From assembly GCA_945957405.1 (NCBI GenBank), contig CAMFLL010000028.1, positions 1 through 37,565 on the forward strand: a DNA stretch of 37,565 nucleotides. The letters are read 5' to 3'. Below the pieces are notes generated by a model that was given only the letters and a program-made list of their open reading frames with translations, searched no databases and had not been told where the DNA came from. How positions within the stretch are numbered: position 1 is the stretch's first letter; each line of letters starts with the position of its first letter. This DNA comes from an uncultured Mycolicibacterium sp. (GTDB taxonomy: Bacteria; Actinomycetota; Actinomycetes; Mycobacteriales; Mycobacteriaceae). The position numbers were made by a program, and so were the translations under genes. Positions 9,285 through 18,072 of this stretch are shown here, piece by piece.

Positions 9285-11293
9285 CCGTGACGGTGCGGCC
9301 GGACCGCACCAACCAACTGGTGCTGCTGGCACTGGTTGCCTCTGGTCTGGCCGCGTTGTGCTGGGTGTTGCTGGGCGCCAAGGCAACTGTGATCGGTATC
9401 GGGCTACCGGTGGCAGTCGCGGCCGCGATCTACACAGTCCGCCGCCCGGTCGTGATGGCCTGCGTGATGGTCGCAGTCGAGGTGACGAACCTGGCGGGGG
9501 TGGCCTCGGATTACTCTTCGGTCCCGGTGTTCCGGGCAGTGCTCGGCCTCGGCCTGCTCACCGTCCTCTATGCGCTGCGGGACGAGGAGATGCGGGCGCG
9601 GCTCAACCGCGGAACCGTGATCTTCGTGGCGCTGGTGGCGTGCTATCCGGTCACCCAGTTCCTGGCGGCACTCGGTAGTCAGAACGTCGATCTGTCGATG
9701 TCGTTCATGACGGCCGACATCGCCGACTGCATCTTCATCATCACCGTCTTCGTGCTGGCCCAGCTGAGCGGTCGGTTGTGGACCGTCGCCGCCACGTTTG
9801 TCGTCCCGCTTGCGGTGCTGTCGGCTCTGACACTGGTCAACCAGGTGGTGTTCGGCGGAAGCGCATCCTTCGGCGGGTTCTCGACTGTCACCACGGCGTC
9901 TGGAGAACTGGTGACCACCGTGAGATTCGGTGGCCCGCTGCCGGATTCGAACTTCTGGGGTCGTCACCTCATCCTGGGTCTGCCGTTCGCAGCGGCACTG
10001 ACGGCGCGCGCGATGAGCGCAGGGCGGCGCGCGGTCGGCCTGGGCTGGGCAGGTGCGATCCTGTTGTTGCTGGTGGGCGTCTACCTCACCCAGTCGAGGG
10101 GCACGCTCATCACCACCGCTGTGGTGTTGTGCGTCTGGGTGGTGATGAGCGGACGTCGAATCCGACGCATGGGCCTCTACGCGCTTCCGGCCGTTGCCCT
10201 GGTCGCGTTCATCCCCGGTATCGGTAACCGCCTGCTGGCCCTGGTCGGTGACGTGTCCCAGGCCGGCGTCAACAGCGCCGTGGACCCATCGGTGCTCGGT
10301 CGTATCGCCGCCCAGGAGATCGCCTGGGCGATGTTCCGGGATCGGCCGCTGTTCGGCTTCGGGCCTGGAACCTATGCCGACATGACGTACGCGTACGGCG
10401 ATCTGGTGCCCACCGCCGTGCCCGAACCCACCAATGCGGCACACAATCTGTACGCCCAGATGGCCAGTGAATCGGGCATCGTCGGGTTGGTCGGCTGGAT
10501 CGCCCTCGTCGCCGGCGTGCTGCTGTGGCTGGCGGTGACGGTGTTCCGGTTGCCCTCCGATGACAGCGGGCAGAATCGCATGCTGGCGGTGGCGGCATTC
10601 GCCGCCATAGTCGGCTACTCGTTGGCCAGCGTATTCCTCCACCTGGCCTACTTCCGCACCTTCGGTGTTGTCCTCGCGCTCGCCGCGGCCACTGCCGCCG
10701 GAAGCGTTGCCCAGCAACGGCCGCGGCGGATCGACGCCGTGCGAGTGTGGTCCGGTGTGCTGGCGGTGGTCGTCGGAGCGGGTGTGAGCGCCGCGATGCT
10801 GGCGGTGACAGCATCGCCGACGAGTACGGCGAGTCAGCGGTTGGCACTGTTGCCGGCCGATCGCATGGAGCAGGATTATCTCTACGCGCTGGACATGCGC
10901 AGCCGGAATGCGCTGTTGCCCACGTACGCCCGGCTGCTGGTGCCCGAACGGTCCGGTGTGAGCGCGGTTGCCGACAACGTTCGCGGTGCGATCACGGTCA
11001 GCGCCACCAATACCGATGCGGCGGCGGCGAGGTCGGACCTGCAGCGGGCACTCGACCAGGCGGTGCCACGGTTGCGCGACTTCGGTGCAGACACCTGGTA
11101 CAAGGTCGTTCCGCTCGGCGACGTCGAGCAGGCCAGCGGCAGCAGGCACTCGCTGTCCGAGTTGATCGGATCTGGCGGCATCGGAGTCGGCATGGCGCTG
11201 GCCACGCTGCTGGCCGCCCGCCTCCTGCTGCCCGCGCCGCGGCGGCGTGAGGTAGAAACGGCCGCCGAGACCAGGGAAAGCGTTGCGGTGTGA
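9281..11293 (+). CDS. Wzy/O-antigen-ligase-like polymerase with C-terminal co-polymerase-like domain
   Basis: A 670-residue polytopic protein. About ten membrane helices span residues 5-480. The extracytoplasmic motif FGFGPGTYADMTYAYG is typical of the Wzy/WaaL superfamily, and a PDSNFWGRHL segment precedes it. It should polymerise lipid-linked repeat units outside the membrane. After the polymerase core, residues about 488-650 form an extra helix/soluble/helix unit. Its segment AITVSATNTDAAAARSDLQR resembles LITVTMQANSAGAAESALDK of the upstream Wzz-like protein. This suggests a fused chain-length domain (inference). The GTG start overlaps the upstream stop. The stop overlaps the next start in the same GTGA manner. 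Confidence 0.85.
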   Translation: MTVTVRPDRTNQLVLLALVASGLAALCWVLLGAKATVIGIGLPVAVAAAIYTVRRPVVMACVMVAVEVTNLAGVASDYSSVPVFRAVLGLGLLTVLYALRDEEMRARLNRGTVIFVALVACYPVTQFLAALGSQNVDLSMSFMTADIADCIFIITVFVLAQLSGRLWTVAATFVVPLAVLSALTLVNQVVFGGSASFGGFSTVTTASGELVTTVRFGGPLPDSNFWGRHLILGLPFAAALTARAMSAGRRAVGLGWAGAILLLLVGVYLTQSRGTLITTAVVLCVWVVMSGRRIRRMGLYALPAVALVAFIPGIGNRLLALVGDVSQAGVNSAVDPSVLGRIAAQEIAWAMFRDRPLFGFGPGTYADMTYAYGDLVPTAVPEPTNAAHNLYAQMASESGIVGLVGWIALVAGVLLWLAVTVFRLPSDDSGQNRMLAVAAFAAIVGYSLASVFLHLAYFRTFGVVLALAAATAAGSVAQQRPRRIDAVRVWSGVLAVVVGAGVSAAMLAVTASPTSTASQRLALLPADRMEQDYLYALDMRSRNALLPTYARLLVPERSGVSAVADNVRGAITVSATNTDAAAARSDLQRALDQAVPRLRDFGADTWYKVVPLGDVEQASGSRHSLSELIGSGGIGVGMALATLLAARLLLPAPRRREVETAAETRESVAV

Positions 11294-12312
11294 CCACTGA
11301 GGCAGCTGAGTACGATTTCGCCACCACGCTCGACTACGGCGGCCGTCGCTGGCGGACCCGCGCCCGGCTGTTGTCGGCGCTGCCGCGCGACCATCGTCCA
11401 CTCGACGAACTCAGGCAGTTCATCCGGGTCTTACGTGCCGTCCGCGCCGAACGCCTTGTCCTGCTGGATTCCTCGACGGGCCGGTATCAACCCGACTTTC
11501 TGGCCGGTGTCGTTCTCGGTGCGCTGACATGGGGCCGGCGGCGCCGCGCGGTGGTGATGTACGGCGATCTGTGGCAACCCGACGACGGTCTGCGCGGCCG
11601 CGTCGAACGAGTGTTGGTGAAGATGGCCGACCGCGCCGTCGTTCGGTACGCGGCGCTGTCGACCGACGAGATCGAGGTCTTTCCGCAGACGTGGGGAGTG
11701 GGCCGGGGCAAGGTTCGGTTCACCCCATACTTCGCCACCCTCACGGCCGCCGAACTGGCGGAACCGGCTCCGTCGCAAGGTGATTACGTGTTCGCCGGGG
11801 GGAACTCACACCGCGACTACGACACCTTGGTGCAGGCGGCTCGGCTACTGCCCGACCATCACTTCGTCATCGCGACCCATCTCCTCGACGGGCAGGACCT
11901 ACCCGACAACGTCACCGCAGGGTCGGTACCGCACGCCGAATTCGTCCGGCTGCTGCGCGGTGCACGGGCCGTGGTGGTGCCGCTGATCTCTGGGCTGCGC
12001 CGGTCGACGGGGCACCAGACCTACCTCAATGCGATGCTGCTCGGCAAGCCGACAATCGTCACCGACACGCTCGGCGTCCGGGATCATGTGCAACCCGGTG
12101 AAACGGCGTTGGTGGTGCAGGGTGAGGCCGACGCCTACGCCGAGGCCGTCGCGTGGACGTTCGATCCCGACAATCAGGACGCGGTGGAGCGCCTCTGCGC
12201 AGCGGCGCAGCGCGACGTCAGTGAGCGGTTCACATTCGACCGGCATGTCGAGGCGCTGCTGGCGATCGTCGACGAGGCGCGCGCTGCCCAGGAATCAGGC
12301 GAGGACCTGTAG
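11290..12312 (+). CDS. Glycosyltransferase, GT4-like
   Basis: A 340-residue GT-B type protein. Its C-terminal part has GDYVFAGGNSHRDYDTLVQA, ending in a GG typical of the donor domain. It also has the segment RGARAVVVPLISGLRRSTGHQTYLNAMLLGKPTIVTDTLGVRDHV (read in overlapping parts), a clear nucleotide-sugar site. The N-terminal half is variable. It is third in the operon wzz-wzy-glycosyltransferase, with a GTGA overlap at its start. Its last 18 nt overlap, tail to tail, the end of the secreted protein gene on the other strand. The donor and linkage cannot be inferred. Confidence 0.82.
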   Translation: MTTEAAEYDFATTLDYGGRRWRTRARLLSALPRDHRPLDELRQFIRVLRAVRAERLVLLDSSTGRYQPDFLAGVVLGALTWGRRRRAVVMYGDLWQPDDGLRGRVERVLVKMADRAVVRYAALSTDEIEVFPQTWGVGRGKVRFTPYFATLTAAELAEPAPSQGDYVFAGGNSHRDYDTLVQAARLLPDHHFVIATHLLDGQDLPDNVTAGSVPHAEFVRLLRGARAVVVPLISGLRRSTGHQTYLNAMLLGKPTIVTDTLGVRDHVQPGETALVVQGEADAYAEAVAWTFDPDNQDAVERLCAAAQRDVSERFTFDRHVEALLAIVDEARAAQESGEDL

Positions 12313-13254
12313 ACGGTCATACGGGATACCGGGCAGACCGTCGTAATCCCAGCGCAGCCCGGCGTTTTGGTAGACCGTGCCGACGGCCCCCGCACCCGCG
12401 CCGGTATCGCGTTCGAAGCTGACGCTCATCGGGGACCGGCCGACGTCGATGACATAGGCGCCGTAAACCTGGAGCGCCTGGGCGACCGTGCGTGCGGCGG
12501 GGCTGAGCTTCAGCGTTGCCAGGTCGACGGCGGGATCGAGGCGAATACGGGCACCTTCGGGGATGCAGTCGGGCCGCGACGAGGTGCCGTCGGTCTTGAG
12601 TGCGGGTGGCCGAACGACCCCGGCGCACACGTTGTCGGACTGGATCACCAGCGCGTGGGGAATGTTGCCCTGGGCGATCTCGGCGACCCGGATGACACCG
12701 GCCAGTCGCGACGCGCCCGAACCCGTGCTGTTGCCTCCCCAACCCGTGCCGTCGAGGCTGTTGACCGCACCCCAACTGGTGCTCCACTGACCGCCCGAGT
12801 GTCGGGCCTGCCAGAACTCGTAGACCGTGCGTGACGACTCGTCGACGACCACCATGGCGCCGTCCGAACCACGATTCGGCGCGGCGTCATCCGGGATGGG
12901 CACCTCCAAGTCCTGGAAAGGGCAGGGCCCCCAACTGGTCTGGGTGCACTGCACCTGGTGCCGCGGCGTGTCAGCACCGACCGTGTAGATCGGCACGCCG
13001 AAGTCGACCAGGTTTGCATACATGGCGTTTTCCCGAGCCAGCCTGGCAACCATGGCGGTGCTGTTGGGATCGAGTGGCGCGTCCGCGGCGACCGGAGCGT
13101 TGAAAGCACCCGCAGCAAATTCTGCGTAAGCACTCGGCGACGGTGTGGCACCCACCGCGACGACTGTACCGACGACGGCCGCTGCTGCGAGCGAGCGGAT
13201 GATTAGCCGCTTTTTCGTGCTGGATTGACGGCGCGGTTGTCCGTGAGGTGTCAC
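12295..13254 (-). CDS. Secreted protein of unknown function, paralogue of the 18073-19524 product
   Basis: A 319-residue protein with a basic N-terminus (STKKRLIIRS), a hydrophobic core and a likely cleavage site at AYA/EF, so it is probably exported. The mature domain matches the C-terminal half of the protein encoded at 18073-19524 over its whole length. Shared segments include MYANLVDFGVP, SWGAVNSLDGTGWGGNSTG and GLRWDY. Four cysteines are conserved (QC...PCPF, DNVCAG, DCIPEG), which would allow two disulfides. I recall similar secreted domains of unknown function in other actinomycetes. The location among polysaccharide genes suggests binding or cleaving the polymer (inference). GTG 13254 was chosen because AAGGA lies about 10 nt upstream. 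Confidence 0.8.
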   Translation of the reverse strand: MTPHGQPRRQSSTKKRLIIRSLAAAAVVGTVVAVGATPSPSAYAEFAAGAFNAPVAADAPLDPNSTAMVARLARENAMYANLVDFGVPIYTVGADTPRHQVQCTQTSWGPCPFQDLEVPIPDDAAPNRGSDGAMVVVDESSRTVYEFWQARHSGGQWSTSWGAVNSLDGTGWGGNSTGSGASRLAGVIRVAEIAQGNIPHALVIQSDNVCAGVVRPPALKTDGTSSRPDCIPEGARIRLDPAVDLATLKLSPAARTVAQALQVYGAYVIDVGRSPMSVSFERDTGAGAGAVGTVYQNAGLRWDYDGLPGIPYDRLQVLA

Positions 13255-13428
13255 TGTGCGGGAATCCTTCTGCCTGTCGGCGGCGCGGTGTTTTTCCCAC
13301 TGTATCGGATTTTCGCAAAGCCCTCTCGGGGGCGGTGGGGGCGTCCGGCGCCGCCATCGCATAGGCTCTCGGTGGCGAATGCGCGTCGCACGGCGTGGCG
13401 CGGGGTTGTGACGGTGATCGGGGGCGGC

Positions 13429-14550
13429 ATGGGCGCAGCACGTGTGCCGACACGTGTGCTGATGATTCTGGACACCTTCAGCTTCGGTGGCGCCGAGAAC
13501 CTGGTCGCAGAACTGGCGCGGTGCGCCTCGGGGTCATTAGAGATCTCCGCGGCCAGTCTGGCTCCGCAGGAACCCGACCGCGACGCGATGGCCGGACGGT
13601 TGGCCGAAGCCGGGCTCGACCCCCAGTATCTGACGGTGCGCCGCCTGCTCGATCCGACGGGGCTGATGAAACTGGTTGCCACGTTGCGCCGTTCGGCGGC
13701 CGACGTCGTGCACGCACATCTGGACTACTCGGCCACGGTGGTGCCGCTGGCCGCTCGCCTGGCGGGCAAGCCGGTGGTGGCCACCCTGCACGTCAGTCCG
13801 CAGCGTGATGCCGGTTGGCGTACCCGCCTCAAGGAGCGCCTGTCCGTCCGAATTCCCGCGCGGTTCGGCCGGTTGGTTTTCGTCTCCAGGCACATCTACG
13901 ACGAGTACGCGCGACTGCACGGCCCGGCGAGGCCGACCTGGCGGGTGATTCCGAACGGTGTCGACCTCGATCGCTACACCGTGGGTGGTGGTGGTCACAA
14001 CGAGACCGGCCCGGTCTGGGCCATGGTCGCCGCCATGCGGCCCGACAAGAATCACCGGGATCTGATCACGGCGTGGGCAGCGGTGGTCGCCAGGCATCCC
14101 GACGCGACACTGCTCATTGTCGGCGACGGACCGACGCGTAGCGCGACCGAGGCAGCGGTCACCAACGCCGGACTCGACGGCGCAGTACGCTTCCTCGGTC
14201 GCCGTGAGGACGTCCCGGCCATCCTGGGTCGCGTCGACGGCGTGGTGTCAGCGTCCGTGGACGAAGCCCTCCCCACCGCACTCATCGAGGCCGGCGCGTG
14301 CGGGCTGCCGGTGGTCGCCGCGGACGCCGGCGGCACCCGCGAAATCGTGGTCGACGGTCTCAACGGCCGGTTGGTACCAGTCCGTGACGTGCCCGCACTC
14401 ACCGAGGCGCTCCTCAGCGTGATCGAAAACCCAGAGCGCGCAGCAGAATACGGCAAGGCGGCGCGCGCCCGTGTCGAGGAGATGTACTCGGTGCCGGTGT
14501 GGGTGGAGCGGTTGGAAGCCCTGTACGCGGAGGTCATCGGTGAGCGGTGA
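13429..14550 (+). CDS. Glycosyltransferase, GT4 family
   Basis: A 373-residue GT4 enzyme. The N-terminal acceptor domain begins VLMILDTFSFGGAENLVAEL, the glycine-rich loop of GT4 enzymes. The donor domain has MRPDKNHRDLITAWAAV, LLIVGDGPTRSATEAAV and VDEALPTALIEAGACGLPVV, with the E-x7-E-type catalytic region. It should act on the cytoplasmic face to extend a lipid-linked repeat unit. ATG 13429 follows the purine-rich GGGGGCGGC. GTG 13408 in the same frame is possible. The next gene overlaps its last 11 nt, so the two form one operon. A promoter must lie in the 174 bp shared with the divergent secreted-protein gene. Confidence 0.87.
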   Translation: MGAARVPTRVLMILDTFSFGGAENLVAELARCASGSLEISAASLAPQEPDRDAMAGRLAEAGLDPQYLTVRRLLDPTGLMKLVATLRRSAADVVHAHLDYSATVVPLAARLAGKPVVATLHVSPQRDAGWRTRLKERLSVRIPARFGRLVFVSRHIYDEYARLHGPARPTWRVIPNGVDLDRYTVGGGGHNETGPVWAMVAAMRPDKNHRDLITAWAAVVARHPDATLLIVGDGPTRSATEAAVTNAGLDGAVRFLGRREDVPAILGRVDGVVSASVDEALPTALIEAGACGLPVVAADAGGTREIVVDGLNGRLVPVRDVPALTEALLSVIENPERAAEYGKAARARVEEMYSVPVWVERLEALYAEVIGER

Positions 14551-16900
14551 GCATTCGGTCTCCGCACCACTGACAGTGGCCCATGTCATCCATTCGCTGG
14601 GTGCCGGCGGTGCCGAATCGGTTCTGGTGGAGTTGGCGCGTAGCGCCTCGCGCGCGGACATGCGGCTGGTGGTGATCGGGCTCTCCGATGCTGTGGACGA
14701 CGGCAAGGTCGACGATCGTGTGGTGCCGCAGCTTCAGGCGCTCGGCGTGACGGTGCACCAATTGCACAGCGGCCGATACGATCCCACTGTCGCGCTGTCT
14801 GTGCGGCGCATCCTGCGTGCCGAACGCGTCGATGTGGTGCACACCCACCTCAAACACGCCGATGTGGTGGGCGGGCTGGCTGCCCGGTCCACCGGGCTGC
14901 CGTCGGTGTCCACCCTGCACGTCATCGACACACCGACCTCACGCGCGCACGGGCTGCGGCTGGCCGTTGCCGCCGTGGTGCGCAGGCTGTCGGACCAGGT
15001 CATCGCGCTGTCCAGCGAGCAGCTCCGGTGGTATGAAGGCTACACCGGTAACAGCGACCGAATCACATTGCTGCCCAACGGTGTTTCTGAACCAAGGGTC
15101 GGCCGCGCGGCCGATGCGGTTCGAAGCGAGCTCGGCGTGCCGGAATCGGACCTGCTGGCGGTGTGCGTCAGTCTGATGCGCCCGGAAAAGGGGCATGCCG
15201 ATCTGCTGGCGGCAATCGGGACGCTGCCTGCCGATCTGCCGCTGGTGGTGGCCCTGGCCGGCGACGGCCCACTGCTCGACGACATCCGCAGCCGGGTCGA
15301 TGCCGACCCTACGCTGTCGGGTCGGACCCGGGTGCTCGGTTTCCGCGGTGACGTGGCGGATCTCCTGGCGGCGGCCGACTTCGTGGTCCATCCGTCGCTC
15401 GCCGACGCATTGCCGACCGCCCTCATCTCCGCCCTGGCCGCCGGCCGGCCGGTGGTGGCCACCGAGGTGGGCGGCATCCCCGACATCGTCGGACCCGACT
15501 GCGGCATCCTGGTGCGCGCAGGCGATCCGGATGCACTGGCACGCGGTATCGCCGACATGGTGGCTGCGGTCCGCGCCGACCCGCGGCCGCTGCAGATCGC
15601 GGCGCGGGCCCGGTACGACGCCCGGTTCAGCGCCGAGGTGTGGGCAGCCGGTCTGCGCCGCGTCTACCAGAAGGTGATCGCCGGCAGCCGGGGGTCGGAA
15701 TCGAAAAGAATTGCGCTGGTGGAGTTTCCGCCATCGGGTGGGTTGTTCCAGTTCTCGTTTCAACTCGGTGAGGCGCTGGCTGGGGCCGGTCATACCGTCG
15801 AACTCCTCACCGGGCCCAACCCGGAGTTGGCGCCCGCTGCGCCCGGTCACCGCGTGCGCAGCGTGCTCCCGACCTGGCATCCCGCCGCGGGTGGCGGAGC
15901 GCCCGACTGGTGGCGGCGCGGTCGACGCGTGCTGCGCGCCGGGCAGCACACGGCGGCATGGGCGGTGTTGATCGCCCGCCTGGCCATCACGCGACCCGAC
16001 GTCGTGATGTGGTCGGAGTGGCGCTTCCCCACCGACGGCTGGGGTGTGCACGTGGTCCGCAAGCTCCTGCCCGGCACGGTGCTGGGGCTGGTCGCACACG
16101 AACCGCGCGTGCTCGTGGAGCAACCCGGTCAGGACGGGATGTACAAGACGTCGGGTCTGACCGACCGCGCACTGTCCCGGGCCTTCGCGGATCTGGACGT
16201 CACCTACGTCCTTGGCGAGTCCGCAAAGGCAGCCGTGCTGGCGACGTGGCCCATAACCGGTGCAGTACATGTCATTCCGCACGGTGACGCTGGCATCTTC
16301 GGTGAGGATTCGGCCCCGCCGGCCGCCGAGGACGGACCGGTGGTGCTGTGTTTCGGCACCATCACCACGTACAAGGGCGTCGACATCCTGCTGGACGCGT
16401 GGCCTCGGGTCCGGGATCAGGTGCCGGCCGCCCGGCTGGTCATCGCCGGGGCGTTCAGCGCCGATGTCGACGAGTCAGATCTGCGCGCCCGGGTCGCCGC
16501 CTTGCCCGGTGTCACGCTAAATGACGGGTACGTCCCGCTTGCCGATGTCCCGTCATACTTCGCCGCCGCGCGCTGCGTCGTGCTGCCCTACAAGCGCGCC
16601 AGTCAGTCCGGGGTGGTTCACCTGGCGCAGACCTTCGGCCGTGCCGTCGTCGCGTCGCGAGTGGGGGACATCCCGGAGGTGGTCGATGACGGGCGCACGG
16701 GCCTACTTGTGTGTGCCGGTGACGCCGAAGACCTTGCCTCGGCCCTCGTCCGGCTGCTCGAGGACCCGTCACTTGCCGCCGAACTCGGCGCGGCAGGCGC
16801 CACGTCGTTGGAGCAGCGGTCGTCATGGCCTCGGGTGGCGGAGACACTGCTCGCCGGGCTGCCGTCCGAACCGCTGCGGCGAGGCCACCAACGGCCCTGA
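14540..16900 (+). CDS. Tandem double glycosyltransferase (GT4-GT4 fusion)
   Basis: A 786-residue protein with two complete GT-B units. Unit 1 (about residues 1-385) starts TVAHVIHSLGAGGAESVLVE and has MRPEKGHADLL and DALPTALISALAAGRPVVAT. Unit 2 (about 390-786) starts RIALVEFPPSGGLFQFSFQL and has TITTYKGVDILLDAWP, RLVIAGAF and KRASQSGVVHLAQTFGRAVV. The frame is continuous with no stop or obvious frameshift between them. It may add two successive sugars. The GTG start has a perfect GGAGG (14529-14533) with a 6-nt spacer, inside the end of the preceding gene. It ends 7 bp from the convergent zinc-ribbon gene. Confidence 0.85.
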   Translation: MSGEHSVSAPLTVAHVIHSLGAGGAESVLVELARSASRADMRLVVIGLSDAVDDGKVDDRVVPQLQALGVTVHQLHSGRYDPTVALSVRRILRAERVDVVHTHLKHADVVGGLAARSTGLPSVSTLHVIDTPTSRAHGLRLAVAAVVRRLSDQVIALSSEQLRWYEGYTGNSDRITLLPNGVSEPRVGRAADAVRSELGVPESDLLAVCVSLMRPEKGHADLLAAIGTLPADLPLVVALAGDGPLLDDIRSRVDADPTLSGRTRVLGFRGDVADLLAAADFVVHPSLADALPTALISALAAGRPVVATEVGGIPDIVGPDCGILVRAGDPDALARGIADMVAAVRADPRPLQIAARARYDARFSAEVWAAGLRRVYQKVIAGSRGSESKRIALVEFPPSGGLFQFSFQLGEALAGAGHTVELLTGPNPELAPAAPGHRVRSVLPTWHPAAGGGAPDWWRRGRRVLRAGQHTAAWAVLIARLAITRPDVVMWSEWRFPTDGWGVHVVRKLLPGTVLGLVAHEPRVLVEQPGQDGMYKTSGLTDRALSRAFADLDVTYVLGESAKAAVLATWPITGAVHVIPHGDAGIFGEDSAPPAAEDGPVVLCFGTITTYKGVDILLDAWPRVRDQVPAARLVIAGAFSADVDESDLRARVAALPGVTLNDGYVPLADVPSYFAAARCVVLPYKRASQSGVVHLAQTFGRAVVASRVGDIPEVVDDGRTGLLVCAGDAEDLASALVRLLEDPSLAAELGAAGATSLEQRSSWPRVAETLLAGLPSEPLRRGHQRP

Positions 16901-16907
16901 AGCCTGG

Positions 16908-17684
16908 TTACGTGGAGGGGGCCTTCGCGTCACCGGGATCGCTGGGCCGCTGAAGGTATTCCGCGCATGCGGTGGCGTCGCGACCGGTCTGGGCCATGCA
17001 AACTGCGGTCGACGGATCGGTTCCAGGTGGCTGCACGGGGATTTCGGCGGGGAAGAGCGACCACAGATGGGTCGGCGTGTCTCCCACGCGCACGCAGTAG
17101 GCGACCGATCCGTCGGCGGTCGCGCTGTCGTTGCTGAACGGGCGGCAGTTGGCGCCGATGACGGCCAGTGGCCACGGTGCCGTCGAATCGGCTGGGGCGG
17201 CGGGCGGCGGTGGCGGTGGTGCGGCCACCGTGGCCTCGGGCGCCGCCAGGGTCGCCACCGGTACGACAGTACGGTCGTGGTCGTCGGAGAACTGGGTGAC
17301 GATCGCGCTCACCGCACCTGCCAACAGCACCACGGTGACCGCGCCCGCGACAGCGCCCACCCACTTCTCGGTGTTGCTCAGGCCGGCCTTGGCCGGCGCT
17401 TCAGTGGTGTGGGACCCGTTGTCGACCACATGGTCGGACCATCCGGTGTCGGCCCAGTACCGGTACTGGTGAATGCCGCCTGGATCCACAGACCAGCGCC
17501 CGTTGGATGACGAGGTGCCGTCGGGGGCCGCAACCGGCGCTCCGCATTCTCCGCAGAACGGTTGCTTGGCGGAGTTCAGATGCCCATGCGGGCAGATTGC
17601 GATACCGGATGTCAGGGGCGCCGCGCACTCTCCGCAAAAGTACTGACCCTCCGGGTTGGTATGACCTCTCGGGCAAGCGGCCAT
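16908..17684 (-). CDS. Zinc-ribbon membrane protein with extracytoplasmic C-terminal domain
   Basis: A 258-residue protein of unknown function. Two N-terminal zinc ribbons (CPRGHTNPEGQYFCGEC at 4-20 and CPHGHLNSAKQPFCGEC at 31-47) are followed by a DUF2510-like strip (about 63-87, HQYRYWADTGWSDHV). A membrane helix (109-130), a proline stretch (about 157-166) and an outer domain with four cysteines complete it. The zinc ribbons would face the cytoplasm and the cysteine-paired domain outside, an arrangement suited to sensing or scaffolding. GAGGAG about 8 nt before the ATG supports the start. It interrupts the plus-strand polysaccharide genes and may not belong to the pathway. Confidence 0.75.
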   Translation of the reverse strand: MAACPRGHTNPEGQYFCGECAAPLTSGIAICPHGHLNSAKQPFCGECGAPVAAPDGTSSSNGRWSVDPGGIHQYRYWADTGWSDHVVDNGSHTTEAPAKAGLSNTEKWVGAVAGAVTVVLLAGAVSAIVTQFSDDHDRTVVPVATLAAPEATVAAPPPPPPAAPADSTAPWPLAVIGANCRPFSNDSATADGSVAYCVRVGDTPTHLWSLFPAEIPVQPPGTDPSTAVCMAQTGRDATACAEYLQRPSDPGDAKAPST

Positions 17685-18072
17685 GACTTAGCTCCTCTTC
17701 CATAACTACGATTGTGGCAATCTGCACGCGTGCACCCGGAACGTCGACGGGAGTGTGCGTTCTCCGGCTGTAGCAAACTTAACACAGTGCGTGGTCATCG
17801 GCTTTTATGGGCATGGACACCGCGATGCGGACGCGCGCCCGCAGGTGCCCCGCTGTCGTCGACGGTAGTTAACATCGGTGCATTGTGTGTGTTGTTGCTC
17901 GGAACGGCATCGCTAGGGATTCGCGCACAAAAGGCCATTTCACACGCCCTGTCGACACCGTTTCGTGGGGCTTTTGTTATCAGTGTGACACTTGTTGCAG
18001 TTGTTAATTGATGTCCCTGAGAGGAAGGTGTGATTCGCCTGCCCACCTCCCCACGGCCACGCGGAGATCACC
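17685..18072. other. 388-bp divergent intergenic region
   Basis: No gene is supported. A 100-codon plus-strand frame at 17712-18011 has no ribosome site or recognisable product. The region holds AGCAAACTTAA (17772-17782), an 11-mer also found before the initiating transferase (5366-5376). It also holds the palindrome AGTGTGACACT (17982-17992). The region must carry promoters for both flanking genes, but no clear -35/-10 pair could be assigned. Confidence 0.55.
17982..17992. promoter_or_regulatory. AGTGTGACACT palindrome before the secreted CBM protein gene
   Basis: Perfect 5-bp arms flank one central base, 81 bp upstream of ATG 18073. Position and symmetry suit an operator or a -35-proximal site. 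No matching copy was seen before the paralogous gene at 13254. Confidence 0.3.

Noticed and set aside
9404..11401. 665-codon open frame antisense to the polymerase gene
   Set aside because: His/Arg/Gln-rich composition typical of the complement of GC-rich coding DNA. No ribosome site, and the plus-strand frame has clear membrane helices and motifs.
17712..18011. 100-codon plus-strand frame in the intergenic region
   Set aside because: No Shine-Dalgarno site and no recognisable protein. It overlaps the expected divergent promoters.
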